From Cacajao melanocephalus (lineage: Eukaryota; Chordata; Mammalia; Primates; Pitheciidae), in NCBI GenBank assembly GCA_963573385.1, contig CAUYLG010022246.1, forward strand, positions 1-64,000: DNA of 64,000 nucleotides. The letters are read 5' to 3'. The notes under the pieces are model-generated. The model saw only the letters and a program-made list of their open reading frames with translations, was not told the origin of the DNA and made no database searches. The translations under genes and the position numbers were made by a program. Below are positions 11,600-25,130 of the stretch, one piece after another (the stretch's first letter is position 1; every line of letters starts with the position of its first letter).

Positions 11600-13790
11600 T
11601 TTGACATATAGTCAGTATCAGGTACTGCCGTAGGGACTTATATAGAACCAGGTGACACAAAATTTCTCTCCCATGAGGCTTACATTCTCATGTTGTCAGT
11701 ATCTGATTAGGGCCTAGACAGAAAATTAAACAATATTATGTAACAGTAACTAAGTAACTTCTTTCATTAGTCGGTCAGATAAGCCCTTTCCCAATAGAAA
11801 ATGAGCAGAATGTCTGAAGAGAAGGAATAGGTAGTGCATTAGGTTTAACATAATGTACTTAAGTGCCTGAAAATCAGGCAAGCAGGCCAGAACATAGTAA
11901 ATTAAGGAGGGAAGATTTGGAGAGATATCTGCAAGCCAGATCTTTCAGACACTTTTAGGTAATGATAAATGGAATAAAAAAGTCACTAGAGCATGTTAAG
12001 CAAGTGTATGCATGGGTGCATTAAAAAAAAAACTCGTCTCTACTAAAAATACAAAAATTAGCTGGGCATAGTGGCATGCACCTGTAGTCTCAGCTACTCG
12101 GGAGGCTAAAAAAAAAAAAAAAAAAAAAAAACTCTACTGATTACCATGTGCAAACTGACTTTAAGAAGCTAGATTGTAAAGCAGTGAGATAAAAATGCAA
12201 TTAATTAGGTGCCAGTTGACGGGAACTCAACTAAGGAAATAAACATGAAAGTGTTAAGAAACGGTCCGACTCAGGATATATTTTAGGGTTATAATATGTA
12301 AGAGTTGCTGAGAAACTGAACCTAGACTTTGATAGTAGAAGTAAAAATCAATTACTATTTATGTATTACTCTGAAATTTGGAGTTTGAGAATCATGGCTG
12401 TGAGAGTTCTATTTTGGACATGTTAACTTGGAAATTCCAATTTAACATCCAAATGGTGATGTCAAAGGTACCATTTGATATACGTCTGGGGTTATGGAGA
12501 AAAGTCGGGGCTAAGAAACATATTCTAGAGTCATTGACATATAGGTGTATTTAAAGCCATGAAAGAGCTGAGATAATACAAAGTGCAAGATCAAAGGGTC
12601 TGGGAGCAAGTGCTGCAGTATTTTGTATATGAGTAAAAAAGGAAGAGGAGTCAGGAGGGGAAAAAAAAGGAAAGAAAGTAGATGGTGAAATATTTTATAG
12701 AAGGAAAAACTGGGCATTTTGTTTTCTTAAAAGCCCAGGGAAAAAAAGAATTCAAGACAGGAGGTATGGTCAACAGTGTCAAATACAAAAAATCAGGTGG
12801 GTGAGATATAAACACAGAGAAGTGAACAGTGGATTTGACAACACAGAAGGAAGGGCAGAGCCTGACTAGAGAGGATGGAGAAGAGAATGTGAGGTATGGA
12901 AATTGTGATAGTGTCTGTAGAAAATTCTTTCAACAAATAGACATTATCTTGTACTTGCTGTTAGTATAGTAGAAAGGTGAGACAGTATCTAGAAACTATG
13001 TGGCATCAGGGGGTCAGGAGACCGTTTAGTATTAAAGGAACACATGATTTTATGTTGATATAACTAAAACAATAAAAGTAGAGACATGATCATGCAGGAG
13101 AGAGAAGAGAAAACTGGCAATAATTTCATATTTGAGAAGTAAGACCAGATGAAATCTAGTACTCAAGTAAAGGTGGACCTTTGGTAGGAACTAGGACAAC
13201 TTATTCTTATAACAAGAAAATAGAGAATAGGGAGTAAGAAATATAGTAAAAAAGTATGACCAGATTGCTAGGCACTGACAAGTATCCATTTGAAATCTGT
13301 GATCATGAATTTGAGTTAGACTCTTTAGCACTATCTTGTTATGTTCTCAAGCAGAACAGGGGCTAGACGAAGCCTGCAAGCTTTGATTTTCTGTCAAAGT
13401 AATTTAACAGGAGAAAGAAGTAAGAGAACTAAGAATGTCTGCAAAAGAGGAATTATAGCAACGTACCATAAAATCTAGGCTGGCCAGGGAGGATTTGACA
13501 GCACAATAGGGCAACTGACAATGAGAAAAAGAAGTGGTGATGCAGCCTTATTGTTGGTGGTGAGGTTAATGATATAACATGGAAATGGACCAGCTGGTGC
13601 TGCTAGGTAAAAGCTTTGTCAGTGAAGAGATGCAAAGAAGGCAAGTATTATCGACAATTGTTGAAGTCACAAGGAATAGTGATAGAGAAATGAAAAGGGA
13701 GATGTTAAGCAGGACAATAAAGTCACAATTTAACGACATAGGAATGATAAGGGGACAAATAAATTATAAATAACAAGACCAGGTAGCAGA
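11600..13790 (-). mobile_element. Long decayed L2 LINE, 3' UTR into ORF region
   Basis: Successive blocks match antisense L2 in order: 'tatcaggtactgccgtaggg' near 11,620, 'caggatatattttaggg' near 12,270, 'ttttggacatgttaacttgg' near 12,412, 'gagtcattgacatataggtg' near 12,528, 'tatttaaagccatgaaagag' near 12,548 and 'caacagtgtcaaatac' near 12,770. The purine-rich tail becomes unreadable towards 13,790. It is interrupted by the mini-Alu at 12,033-12,131. The reading frame is destroyed. Confidence 0.75.
12033..12131 (+). mobile_element. Mini-Alu: internal Alu segment ending in poly-A
   Basis: About 75 bases (12,033-12,107) match Alu from 'ctcgtctctactaaaaatac' in the left arm to 'gctactcgggaggct' in the right arm, where Alu sequence stops and 24 As follow (12,108-12,131). 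Ten As also precede it (12,023-12,032). Both the 5' end and the normal 3' end of Alu are missing. It sits inside the L2. It may derive from a truncated Alu RNA or from later deletion. Confidence 0.88.
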
Positions 13791-14690
13791 GGTAACATGA
13801 AAGTTTGAAACTGAAAATGAAAATAAAAGAGAATAGAAACTCAAATATTGTTTTACCATTTTTAGACTCTATTGTTTAAATTTTTCGATGAACTACATAA
13901 ATACCAAATTCTCTTCCTTTTAAATTACCACCTTATAGGCATAGAAATATAGATGGCCAATAATAAATACACTTAAAAAAGGACTACAAAAGTAATCCAA
14001 ATTTACCCCTGTAGAGTGTTTAGCTTGTTAAACATACATATACTGAAGAAACTCAAAATCTTCTCTACATCTTAACCTAAGAGTTGGTAATCTTTTTTTC
14101 TGTAAAGGTTAAGAAAGTGAATGTCTTAAGTTGTATAGGACATGCAGGATCTATGGCAATTACTCAACTCTACTACCGTAATGTGAAAGCAGCCATAGAG
14201 AATATAGAAATAAATTTGTGTTTGTGAAACAAAACAACTTTATAAAAACAAGTGAGGGGTTAAATCTGACCTCCCGGTCTTAGGTTAAACTCTAGTCGAT
14301 TATAAACTTTAAACTCTAGTGGATTATAGAAATCAATAATACTAATGCCTTTATATCTATATCTCTAAATATATATTTAAGTGGATAGTATTTGAAATTA
14401 CATTTTGATCTATGAATACTTTGCCTTACAAATATTTGAAATTCTGTAGATTAAAGAGGTCTGAGTTATGCACAGTTGCTCAGCATTCTAAAAACACAGC
14501 ATGTAGACAAATCCAATATTAACATGCTTATCATCAATCTTACCTATATGTATTTCTTCAAAAGGTAAAATAAGATAAAAGATGTTTGAGGAAAAAATTG
14601 CCATCTAGTTGCTCTTAGAGGAGTTCATTTAAATAAATTTTTTAGATAAAATTGCACGTCCACCATTCATGATTTCCAAGATGAAATAAG
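13791..14690. other. Unassigned AT-rich DNA
   Basis: No gene or confident repeat. Near 14,285-14,335 the phrase 'aaactctagt.gattata' occurs twice, about 31 bases apart, a small tandem duplication. Confidence 0.5.
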
Positions 14691-14704
14691 AATGAGGTTA
14701 AGAT

Positions 14705-14976
14705 TGGCTGCACGTGGTGGCTCTTACCTGTAATCCCAGCACTTTGGGAGGCCAACAAGGGTGAATCACGAGATCAGGAGTTCAAAACCAGCCTGGCCAA
14801 GATGGTGAAACCCCCTTCTCTACTGAAAATACAAGAAAATTAGCCAGGCTTGGTGGGAGATGCCTGTAAAGCCAGCTACTCTGGAGACTAAGGCAGAGAA
14901 TTGCTTGAACACGGGAGGTGGAGGTTCCAGCGAGCCAAGGCAAGAGAGCAGGACTCCATCTCAAGAAAAAAAAAAG
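14705..14976 (+). mobile_element. Alu (S/J-type), with a 3' arm deletion
   Basis: A dimeric Alu from 'tggctgcacgtggtggctc' to 'ctccatctcaag' plus an A tail. The right arm lacks the usual 'atcgcaccactgcactccagcctgg' part: 'gcgagccaaggcaagagagc' joins directly. TSDs are aatgaggttaagat (14,691-14,704) and aatcacgttaagat (14,977-14,990). Confidence 0.95.
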
Positions 14977-15065
14977 AATCACGTTAAGATAAAAATGGTT
15001 TAGGGTAACTTCCAGTTTCCAATCTGGCATCTAAGGGCTCCAAAATTATCACTTCAGAGAGACAA

Positions 15066-15343
15066 AGCAAACTAACGCAGGAACAGAAAAACAAAATACC
15101 ACATGTTCTCACTTATAAATGGGAAGTAAACATCAAGTACGTGTAGACACAAAGAAACAATACACACCAGGGCCTACTTGAGAGTAGAGAATGGAGGAAG
15201 GTGAGGATCAAAAAACACCTATCAGGTACTATGCTTATTACCTGTGTGATAAAATAACCTATACACCAAATCCCCATGATATGAAATTTAACTATATAAA
15301 AACCTGCACATGAACACTTGAATCTAAAATAAAAGTTAAAAAA
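15066..15343 (+). mobile_element. L1 3' end fragment (older L1P/L1M type)
   Basis: It contains 'ccacatgttctcacttataa', 'accagggcctacttgagag' and an ending 'cttgaatctaaaataaaagt', the L1 3' UTR layout, at higher divergence than the L1PA-like copies elsewhere. It is 5'-truncated near the end of ORF2. No clear TSD was found. Confidence 0.88.
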
Positions 15344-15489
15344 ATGTAGAGACAGATAGGCACGTACAAAGTATCACAATATATCAGAGCGGAAGTCAGG
15401 GAGCAAAAACTGCTGCTAGAGCCAGTAGTGAGGTAAGAAAACCTAATTGTAATTAACAAAGTGTTGAATGCTTACTATGGACAAGATAA

Positions 15490-15850
15490 GAATCTACCCC
15501 TAGTCATACCAGATGCAAACTGCAGAAAATCAAAGATGAGAGAATATTCAAAGAAGTCAAAAAGAAAAATACACTTTACCTATAGAGAAGCAAGAATAAG
15601 ATTATATCTGACTTCAGACACCATGCAAGTAAGAAAAGAGTAGAATAAAAATTAAAAACATCGAAAGAAAAAAAATGTGACCAACCTAAATTTGTTTTCT
15701 ATAAAATTATCCTTCAAAGGTAAAAGAGAAATAAAGATTTTCTCAGTTAAACAAAAATTGAGGAAATTTGTTACTATTAGACCTGCCTTGAAAGAAATGT
15801 GAAAGGAAATTCTTCAGAAAGAAGAAAATGATACAGGTCAGGAAGTCATA
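15490..15850 (+). mobile_element. L1 ORF1 C-terminal fragment (older L1M type)
   Basis: The plus strand encodes a decayed ORF1p C-terminus. A frame ending near 15,643 reads SDTMQVRKE, and the DNA continues with blocks matching the ORF1 C-terminal domain ('attatccttcaaaggtaaaa', 'tttctcagttaaacaaaa', 'agacctgccttgaaagaaat'). A stop and frameshifts break it. It lies downstream of an L1 3' end on the same strand, so it belongs to a different insertion. Confidence 0.85.
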
Positions 15851-15855
15851 TCTAC

Positions 15856-16252
15856 ATTTTATTAGTCTGCTTATGCTGCAATAACAAAATACTTGAAACT
15901 GGTAAATTTATCAATAGTAGCAATTCATTTTTCCACAGTCTGAAGGCTGGGGAATCCAAGATGAAGGTGCTGGCAGATTCAGTGTCTAATAAGGGCTCTC
16001 TCTGCTCCAAAGATGGTGTCTTGTCGCTGTGTCCTCTAAAGGGAATACACATTGTGTCCTCATATGGTAAAAGGGGAAAAAGCAGTGGTAGCTCTCTGAA
16101 GACTCTTTCATGAGGCTTTAATTCTATTCATGAAGAGAAAACTCTTATGACTTAATCACTTCCTCAAACGCCTCACGTCTTAATACTATCTTGCTGGGGT
16201 TTTCGTTCCAACATATACATTTTGAAGGAACATATATACCTTCACATCATAG
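15856..16252 (-). mobile_element. MaLR-type LTR
   Basis: Read on the plus strand it is an antisense MaLR LTR: 'ttagtctgcttatgctgcaa', 'gaaggctggggaatccaaga', 'tgtcgctgtgtcctctaaag', 'aatcacttcctcaaacgcct'. The exact subfamily (MLT1/MST group) and edges are uncertain. It interrupts or abuts the L1 ORF1 fragment at its left. Confidence 0.75.
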
Positions 16253-18196
16253 AACATGAAGTAATAGCAGCCTTGAGAACATTACTCCTTGGCTTCACCC
16301 CTCAGGAGGTGTCACAGGATTTGGAGTTTATTTTTGGAACCCATTTTCACAATTACCTGTAAATCAGTACATGGAGTGAAGTATTACCTACTCTACTGTA
16401 CCTTTAAGAAGTTTAACAACAGCAATTTGATGTCAAATTTAATGGTATGAATGTTGTCACTCGTGAACTAATAATATCTTGCATGCTTAAGAATAAACAT
16501 GGGCCTAGAACCATTGAATTGGGAAAAATGAAAAAACATTTTAAAAGAAGGAAAATATAAATTTGTAATTGTATTCTTCTTCACTTGTGATTCTCACTCT
16601 TCTCAACCCAATAAACCTTACTTCCATTCCTTACTTTCTCTCGTAGTCATTGTAAAGATAAGATCATCTACACAATTAAGCCAACCTTTCAAAGCTTTTT
16701 TTCCTATCTGCTTAAGAAGCAACATGTTCAGTTGTTCATTCCAATTTCCAGTGAGTTAACTGCTCTGAGGTTGACAGGGATGGGGTATGTTCATATTATG
16801 TGTTATTGCCTGTTTTTTTGTTTATTTGCACATCATACCAAAAAAATAATTTCAGGTTCAATCAAAAATTTGCTGTTTCAAACCTTTGATTGTATTCTCT
16901 GAGACTACCTGTGTTACAAGTTAATTGAGAAATGGGTTAGAATAAGTGTTAATCTCGGTTAACACCTATTTATTATACCACAAAGAGGTCTAAAAGGCCA
17001 GCAATGCACTCAAACCTTTTACTAGGGAATTGTATTCACAGATATTTCCAAGCATTTATTTCCTATGGGTGATAGGTGCCATTTTAAAAATCACATTGGT
17101 GGTTTTCATTGGTGCAAAAGGAAGTGTTATCTCTCTGCCCATTGATGAGTGGCTTAAGCGACTATCTGCCTTTTTATTTCATGAACTCAACTAGCAAACT
17201 TAGGAAACAGTCTAAGCCATCTGAGCTGGCACCTGGGCTTTGGTTTAGTTTTATTAGTAGGAAGATGTTGACTCATAACTGATTAAATTGTCATAGAAGT
17301 TTACGTATGAAGTGCAGTCATCTGGAGCACTCAATTCTGCCCTGTATTTTCCTTAACAGTGTAGGTTTCATATGTAGACATTAGCAGAAAACTGATTTAT
17401 AGAGCTTAATATTATTAATAATGAGATATTCATTAGTGGCACAGGTTAATGAAATATCTCTGTAAAGAATTATCTGTAATAACTCATTACCTAGCATAAA
17501 TGTAAATGCTCTTTAGTTTCAAAATGTTTGTAATATTCAGTCTCCCTACTTTGAGAGAAAAGCATTTACTAGTTGCTGTCAGTTACCAAAATGCAGTTAT
17601 ACCCTGTGAGTTATCATCTCTTTTCCAGTTTTTTTGTTTGTTGGTTTACAAAATATTACTTCACTTTTCATGAATCTAAAGCACCTATTTACATTATGTG
17701 GTTCACACACACAAAAAATTGGCTCAAATTTTAATCAAGTATATCCATTAAATTATCCTGATACACCTCCTCTAAATATTGAGTCTTCTAAATATTTCAA
17801 AGAAATTAACAAAGGAATGTATGTGCTGTCTCCTTGTAACTGAATGAAAATTAGGTAAAAAAGAAATGCCAATGAAGAGTACATATTATTGTAATGAGAA
17901 AAAAAAAACCATGAGGTAACAAAAAGATCATGCATAACACTAATATCTTTTGACATCTCTGGCAAGTCTAAAGTGAGTGTGTACAATGTCCTCCCTGACA
18001 AGCTCAGCCTCTGCGCTGTGTGTTGCTGAGTGCTGCCCACCCATCAGTGTGCAGAGGCACCCTGTGTGCAAGGCTACCGCATGGGCAAAGCCAGTATTTT
18101 GTGAGAAGCTTGAAGGAAGTGCTTTTATCTAAAGCTTGACAAGTTTCAGTTCCACAGAATTTGATTAAAACATCTATTAATGTCATCCTTTAAATA
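16253..18196. other. Unassigned DNA, includes the source of a local copy
   Basis: No gene or repeat was recognised. The segment 17,911-17,952 reappears inside the Alu at 19,864-20,245 (see separate entries). Confidence 0.55.
17911..17952 (+). repeat. Presumed donor of a 42-bp local copy found at 20,043
   Basis: This stretch begins atgaggtaacaaaaagatca and continues through tgcataacactaatatcttt. It is found again at 20,043-20,083 with two substitutions, in the same orientation, 2.13 kb downstream. Here it lies in unassigned DNA. There it lies in the middle of an Alu, so this copy is taken as the source. Confidence 0.9.
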
Positions 18197-18211
18197 TAAT
18201 AGTGAAAAAGC

Positions 18212-18570
18212 ACATTGCAGTGGTCCACACCTGTAATCCCAGCACTTTGGGAGGCCAAGGCAGGTGGATCAGGAGGTCAAGAGATGGAGACCTTCCTGGC
18301 CACCTTGATGAAACCCATCTCTATTAAAAATCCCTACCCTGTCTCTACTAAACTCCATCTTTATTAAAAATCTCTACCCCGTCTCTGCTAAAAATACAAA
18401 AATTAGCTGGATGTGGTGGCCTGTAGCCCCAACCACTCAGGAACCCGAGGCAAGGAGAATCACTTGATCCAGGAGGTAGAGGTTGCAGTGAGTCAAGATC
18501 GTGCCATTGCACTACAGCCTGGCTACAGAGTGACACTCCCTCTCAAAATAAATAAATAAAATAATAATAA
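18212..18570 (+). mobile_element. Alu with an internal tandem expansion
   Basis: A dimeric Alu from an eroded 5' end ('cattgcagtggtccacacct') to a (AATA)n(AAT)n tail. The inter-arm stretch is expanded: the 'ctctactaaaa' region is repeated three times at about 18,318-18,395 with intervening 'attaaaaatc..tacccc' units. TSDs of the form taatagtgaaaa(a)gc lie at 18,197-18,211 and 18,571-18,584. It inserted exactly at the 5' end of the L1 that follows. Confidence 0.94.
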
Positions 18571-18584
18571 TAATAGTGAAAAGC

Positions 18585-20245
<1,661 letters not shown>

Positions 20246-20249
20246 CAGC

Positions 20250-21392
20250 TCACTCTAAAGAGTCAAAAGCACAATTCCTCAGTCACCTCTCACAACAACC
20301 ATTGTGTCTTATTGGCTTGTGGCTGATCAAATGCTCATTTAAGAACATGCTTTTGGCTAAGAAAATTGGAAGAACAGACATTGTCTGAAGAAATCAGTGG
20401 GTGAAATGGGAGTAATCCGATTCAGGCAAAATCATCAATGCCTGTCATGAAGCAGGAAAAATGATCAATCTCTTCTCAAAGCACAGAGCTGCTAGAGAGA
20501 GAAGGACACATGGAAGCATTTTGGAGAAATAGCCAAACCACTGTACTTTCTAAGCACAGAGATCTAGAAAGAAGAAAATTCCTAATTTCAGTTCTACAGG
20601 TAGGTCATTTCTATCTTGTATGCATCCACTGCTAGTGTGTGTGGTATCCTGAGACTCTAGGCATTACATCTCGCCTAAGAAACTAGTCCTAACCTGTGTT
20701 TGGTTCACATGAGTCTATAATGAGCAAATACAATAAACAAAACATTTGTATTTTTAATGAATTGGTACATTAGTAATGTGTTCATGGTTAAATAAAGACA
20801 ATATTAGAATACTTAATAATAAAGTGATAAATATTATGTCAATTATTAAATAACAATTTTATTAAATAATGAATCAAGAAATATTTTTAAATGCCTTGAT
20901 CAATACTTTGATCAATACTTTGGTTCAACAGCTTGATCAATACTTTTGTTCTACCAGTTTTAGTAAAAGCATGTCTATCAGTTTTGAGATGGTTCACTAA
21001 TACCACAAATGTCAATTTCTAAATAATTATAAACAATACAGAGAAAGAAAGCTGATTCTCAAAGGCAGCAAATAAAGTCAGGAATAAGTTCACTTTGTAC
21101 AACAAATACTCACCCAACAACCATCACACATTTAGCATTTGATTATGCATGTGTTAGAGAGGCATGCCATTCCATAATACGGAATTATAAATAAAAGCCA
21201 TCTGTTTCTGCTTATGTTTTAGTAAGTTTTTATAATATGAAAAAAGCTATTTTTTTCTCCAGAATAGACAACTGGTTTGTCTTAATGTAGCTGGTTCTTA
21301 AATTTGACATGCCAGTCAAGCCACGAGGGAAGAACAAAATATATAATTTGATATACCAGCAAAGTCATGGCAAGAGAATGAAATGTAGAAGC

Positions 21393-21394
<2 letters not shown>
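20250..21394. other. Unassigned DNA
   Basis: No gene. The 13-mer ttgatcaatactt occurs three times at 20,896-20,945, two of the copies overlapping by one base. The rest is AT-rich and unassigned. Confidence 0.5.

Positions 21395-21435
<41 letters not shown>
21395..21435. repeat. (TG)n microsatellite
   Basis: About 20 uninterrupted TG units. The cysteine-valine and threonine-histidine frames on the two strands are translation of this tract. Confidence 0.98.
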
Positions 21436-21436
<1 letters not shown>

Positions 21437-21704
21437 TGAGAGGTGTAATAGAAAGATAAAAATTAGAGGGAGAGAAAATTTTATTTACAAACAACAAGCA
21501 CTATATAAGATTCAGCTGATTCACATTTAAAAGATATACTAATATTGATTTTTTTCCAAACAGTGTGCTTAAAACAAAACAAAATGAAAACAACAAAACT
21601 TCCCTGACATTATTTAAATAATTTAAGGTAGGCTGCCCTCTGTCCTCAGCCCACTTGTATGGGACACTCCACTACAAAGGTAAGGAACCTTAAACAACTT
21701 TTTC

Positions 21705-21835
21705 ACCATCACTCCTCCATTTCACAAATGAAGAAACTAACCAAGTCCACGCTAGGAAGTAGAAGAAAATTCTGTATTACAACTTGAATACTAAAAGTTT
21801 ATCTCCACTATGCCAGACTATTTCTCTCATGCAAT
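21705..21835 (-). mobile_element. MIR SINE fragment
   Basis: 'ccatttcacaaatgaagaaa' and 'gctaggaagtagaagaaaat' followed by 'ctccactatgccagactat' give the order of an antisense MIR core ('ccattttacagatgaggaaact', 'gctagtaagtggcagagc', 'ccactatgcca'). Confidence 0.65.
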
Positions 21836-22863
21836 TCATTCCCTGTGTCTCCACCTAGTCTGCTAATTTTCACCTACGTACAGTTACTAAGATCTTTGAG
21901 GAATTCAGTGGAAATTATTTTCAGTCAAACTTTGCCCTAATCCTGCTTTCAACTAAAATTCAGCTTACGTTCAACAAATTCCAGGATGCTATTCATGATC
22001 ACTCACATACTTCTTCAAGTCTCTTGTGTCTGATCATTAAGATTCATTGTCAATAAATGTACATGGAGATGATTAATAGTATATTGGTTTATACTCATTA
22101 CACATAGTTCAATAAGTAGTTAATTTAATTGTAAAAAAAAGATCCAGTGTTAAAGTAAATTACAAATAATGTGAGAATTTAACCAAGGCAAACTTCTGGA
22201 ATGAGCTGTCAATTTCACTTCATTAAGGTTTTGGTGAACATTTACTTTCTGTTTTCTGATTGCGATTAACTTTCGAATTTCCATGACTCATGCTAATTTA
22301 AATATTACACTGATTATGGCAAATAAGCATAGGATCCACAAATCCCCTCTATGAAAATTGGCAGTATTAAGTAAAAATTAGTATCATCAGAAAGCATATC
22401 AACTGTGCTTTCTGATCTAGCTTTTAATTTATGACCACACATCTCAAGTGAGACTTCAGCTTCCAGATGCTCCACCCCTAAAATCCAATTTCTTTCCCAA
22501 TAGCCCTGCTACTCACTGTGCTGAATGAACAATTTCACTCCCTTTCTGTCTTCTGTTTATTATTTTCTCTTAGTGAATGACGTTCATTTTTATTTCCTGG
22601 GAAAATACGAGCTCTAAGAAGAAAATAACCCAAAATTTCCTACTATCCAACTAATTGCAAATCTTCTTATTAATATGTGAGAGCTGTATCTTGTCCAACA
22701 TAAGAACAATCCTTCTACTTGTAAACGGATTATACCTTCTCTTATCTTCCTGAAAGCTTAACTCCTAAAATTATTTCTTCTTTCTCTTAAATTATCAATT
22801 TTCCTCTGTATAATGACACCCATTGTGATGGAAACTGGATGAAATTGCTTCCATTTATTCAAA
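21836..22863. other. Unassigned DNA, possibly L2 5' extension at its right
   Basis: No gene. From about 22,680 the pyrimidine-rich sequence may be an upstream extension of the plus-strand L2 that is readable after 23,362, but this could not be aligned with confidence. A perfect 11-bp inverted repeat lies at 22,386-22,416. Confidence 0.45.
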
Positions 22864-22875
22864 GTATATTCTTAA

Positions 22876-22958
22876 TTGAGGCGGAGTTTGCAGTGAGCTG
22901 AGATCGCGCCACTGCACGTCAGCCTACACAAGAGTGAGACTCCATCTTAAAAAAAAAT
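22876..22958 (+). mobile_element. 5'-truncated Alu, about 80 bp
   Basis: Only the Alu 3' end is present: 'gaggcggagtttgcagtgag', 'actccatctt' and an A tail. The flanks gtatattcttaa (22,864-22,875) and gtatacccttaa (22,959-22,970) match at 10 of 12, so it is a genuine truncated insertion rather than a deletion remnant. Confidence 0.92.
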
Positions 22959-22990
22959 GTATACCCTTAACTCTTTAAACTTTTCATTTG

Positions 22991-23361
22991 TGTATTAGCC
23001 CGTTTTCATACTGCTATAAAGACATATGCAAGACTAGGTCACTTATAAATGAAAGATGTTTAATTGGCTCACAATTCTGCAGGCCTGGAGAAGCCTCAGA
23101 AACTTACAATCATGGTGGAAGGGGAAGAGGCATTTCTTACAGGACAGCAGGTGACAGAGAGACTGGCAAAAGAAAAGGGAAGAGCCCCTTATATTAATAA
23201 AATCATCAGCTCTTGTGAGAACTCATTATTATGAGAACAGCATGGGGGAACCACCCTCACAATTCAATTACCTCCACCTGGATTCTCCCTAGCCAGTGAG
23301 GCTTATGGGGATTACAATTCAAGACAAGATTTTGGTGGGGACACAAAGCCTAACCATATAC
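22991..23361 (-). mobile_element. MST-type MaLR solo LTR
   Basis: An antisense MST LTR from 'tgtattagcccgttttcata' to 'aagcctaaccatatac', including 'ttacaatcatggtggaaggg'. The 5-bp TSD atttg lies at 22,986-22,990 and 23,362-23,366 (6 bp if the preceding c is counted). It appears to have inserted into the L2 that is readable to the right. Confidence 0.94.
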
Positions 23362-24022
23362 ATTTGCCACCTTATTTTTCTGCTCATTTTAATGGCAAAC
23401 TTCTTTTAAAGAGGTGCCTAATCACAGTCTTCCCTTTATTATTTCCCACAAAACACTCTAATGGGAATTTTCCCACCACCAATGTGCTAAAGTCATTGTC
23501 ATCAAGGCCTCTGAGAGCCTTCCTTTCTTCAAATATTGGCCTAATATCTTATTATTCTTCATCTACTCAAACCCTTAGCAATGACTGACACGGTCAAATC
23601 ACTATTCAACTTTCACTGTTCTACTGGAAACTGTCATTTTCCACTTAGTCTTAGAGAATGTACTTCCTTGCTTTTCCGCTGACTCCACTAGACATTCTTC
23701 TCAATCTCATTTGCTGTCTTCCTTTTCTCCTTACCTAAATGTTGAATTGCCCTTGACCTCAGCTTTTTGCCTTTTTTCCTTTTCAACCTGCAATCATGGC
23801 TGTCACTACGATGACTACAAAATATGTACCTCTAGTTCTGGACGTTCCCCTAGAGTTCTACGTTACTTGTTCAGTTTTCCATTAGCATGCCCAATCACAC
23901 CAAAATTTACATGAGCAAAAGGAGCTGTCTAAATCATAATCACTCCACTCCTTAAAAATACTTCCCTTTTCCATCTTTCCAAACTCAGTATAACCGTTTG
24001 AATGATTAGGCCAAAACATACA

Positions 24023-24429
24023 TGATATAGTTTGGATCTGTGTCCCCACCCAAATCTCATGTTCAATTGTAATCCCCAGTGGTGGAGGTGGGGCCTGGTG
24101 GGAGGTGATTGGATGATGGGGATGGATTTCTCATGAATGACTTAGCACCATCCCCTGGGTAGTATCCATGCAATAGTCACTAAGTTCTCATGTGATCTGA
24201 TCATTTAAAAGTGTGTGCCATCTTCTGTCTCACTCTCTTGTTCCTGCTCCAGCCAAGTAACACACCTGTTCCCCTTCTCCTCCCACGATGTCAGTTTCCT
24301 GAGGCCTCCCCAGAAGCCAAGCAGATGCCAGCGTCAGTTCTCCAACCATGAGCCAATTAAATCTCTTTTATTTATAAATTATCCAGTCTCATGTATTTCT
24401 TTACAGCAATGCAAGAACAGGCTAATGCA
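24023..24429 (+). mobile_element. MST-type MaLR solo LTR nested in L2
   Basis: It begins tgatatagtttggatctgtg and ends caggctaatgca. It has 'cctggtgggaggtgattgga' and 'tttatttataaattatccag'. A perfect 5-bp TSD, ataca, lies at 24,018-24,022 and 24,430-24,434. Confidence 0.97.
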
Positions 24430-24530
24430 ATACACTTTATCCTTTATTCTTTGCTTTCCAGTAAACCTACATTCAATCTATCAGAAAATCCTACTTCCAA
24501 ATTACACTTTCAATATGTGCACTTTATCAC

Positions 24531-24824
<294 letters not shown>

Positions 24825-25130
24825 ACTCTATCACATGTTACTGGTAATACCTTCCAAACAGGTCTCCATGCTTTCTTGTCACCTTCATAAGCAAATTTTT
24901 CATGTAGCATTCAGAAAATGTTTTCAAAAATGCAGAAGACGTTCTCTTGCTCAAATCCACCACTGGCTGTTAATAATACTTAGAGTAAAATCCAGCTTCT
25001 TACATCCATCACATTCTGGCCTCTGCCTACCTCTCCAGTCTCAATTTCTCTTCTCCTTGTCTCCTCCAATCCAAATGTCACATTTTTTTTGTTGTTCATC
25101 TTCAAATTTTCTATATACCATCGCTCTAGC

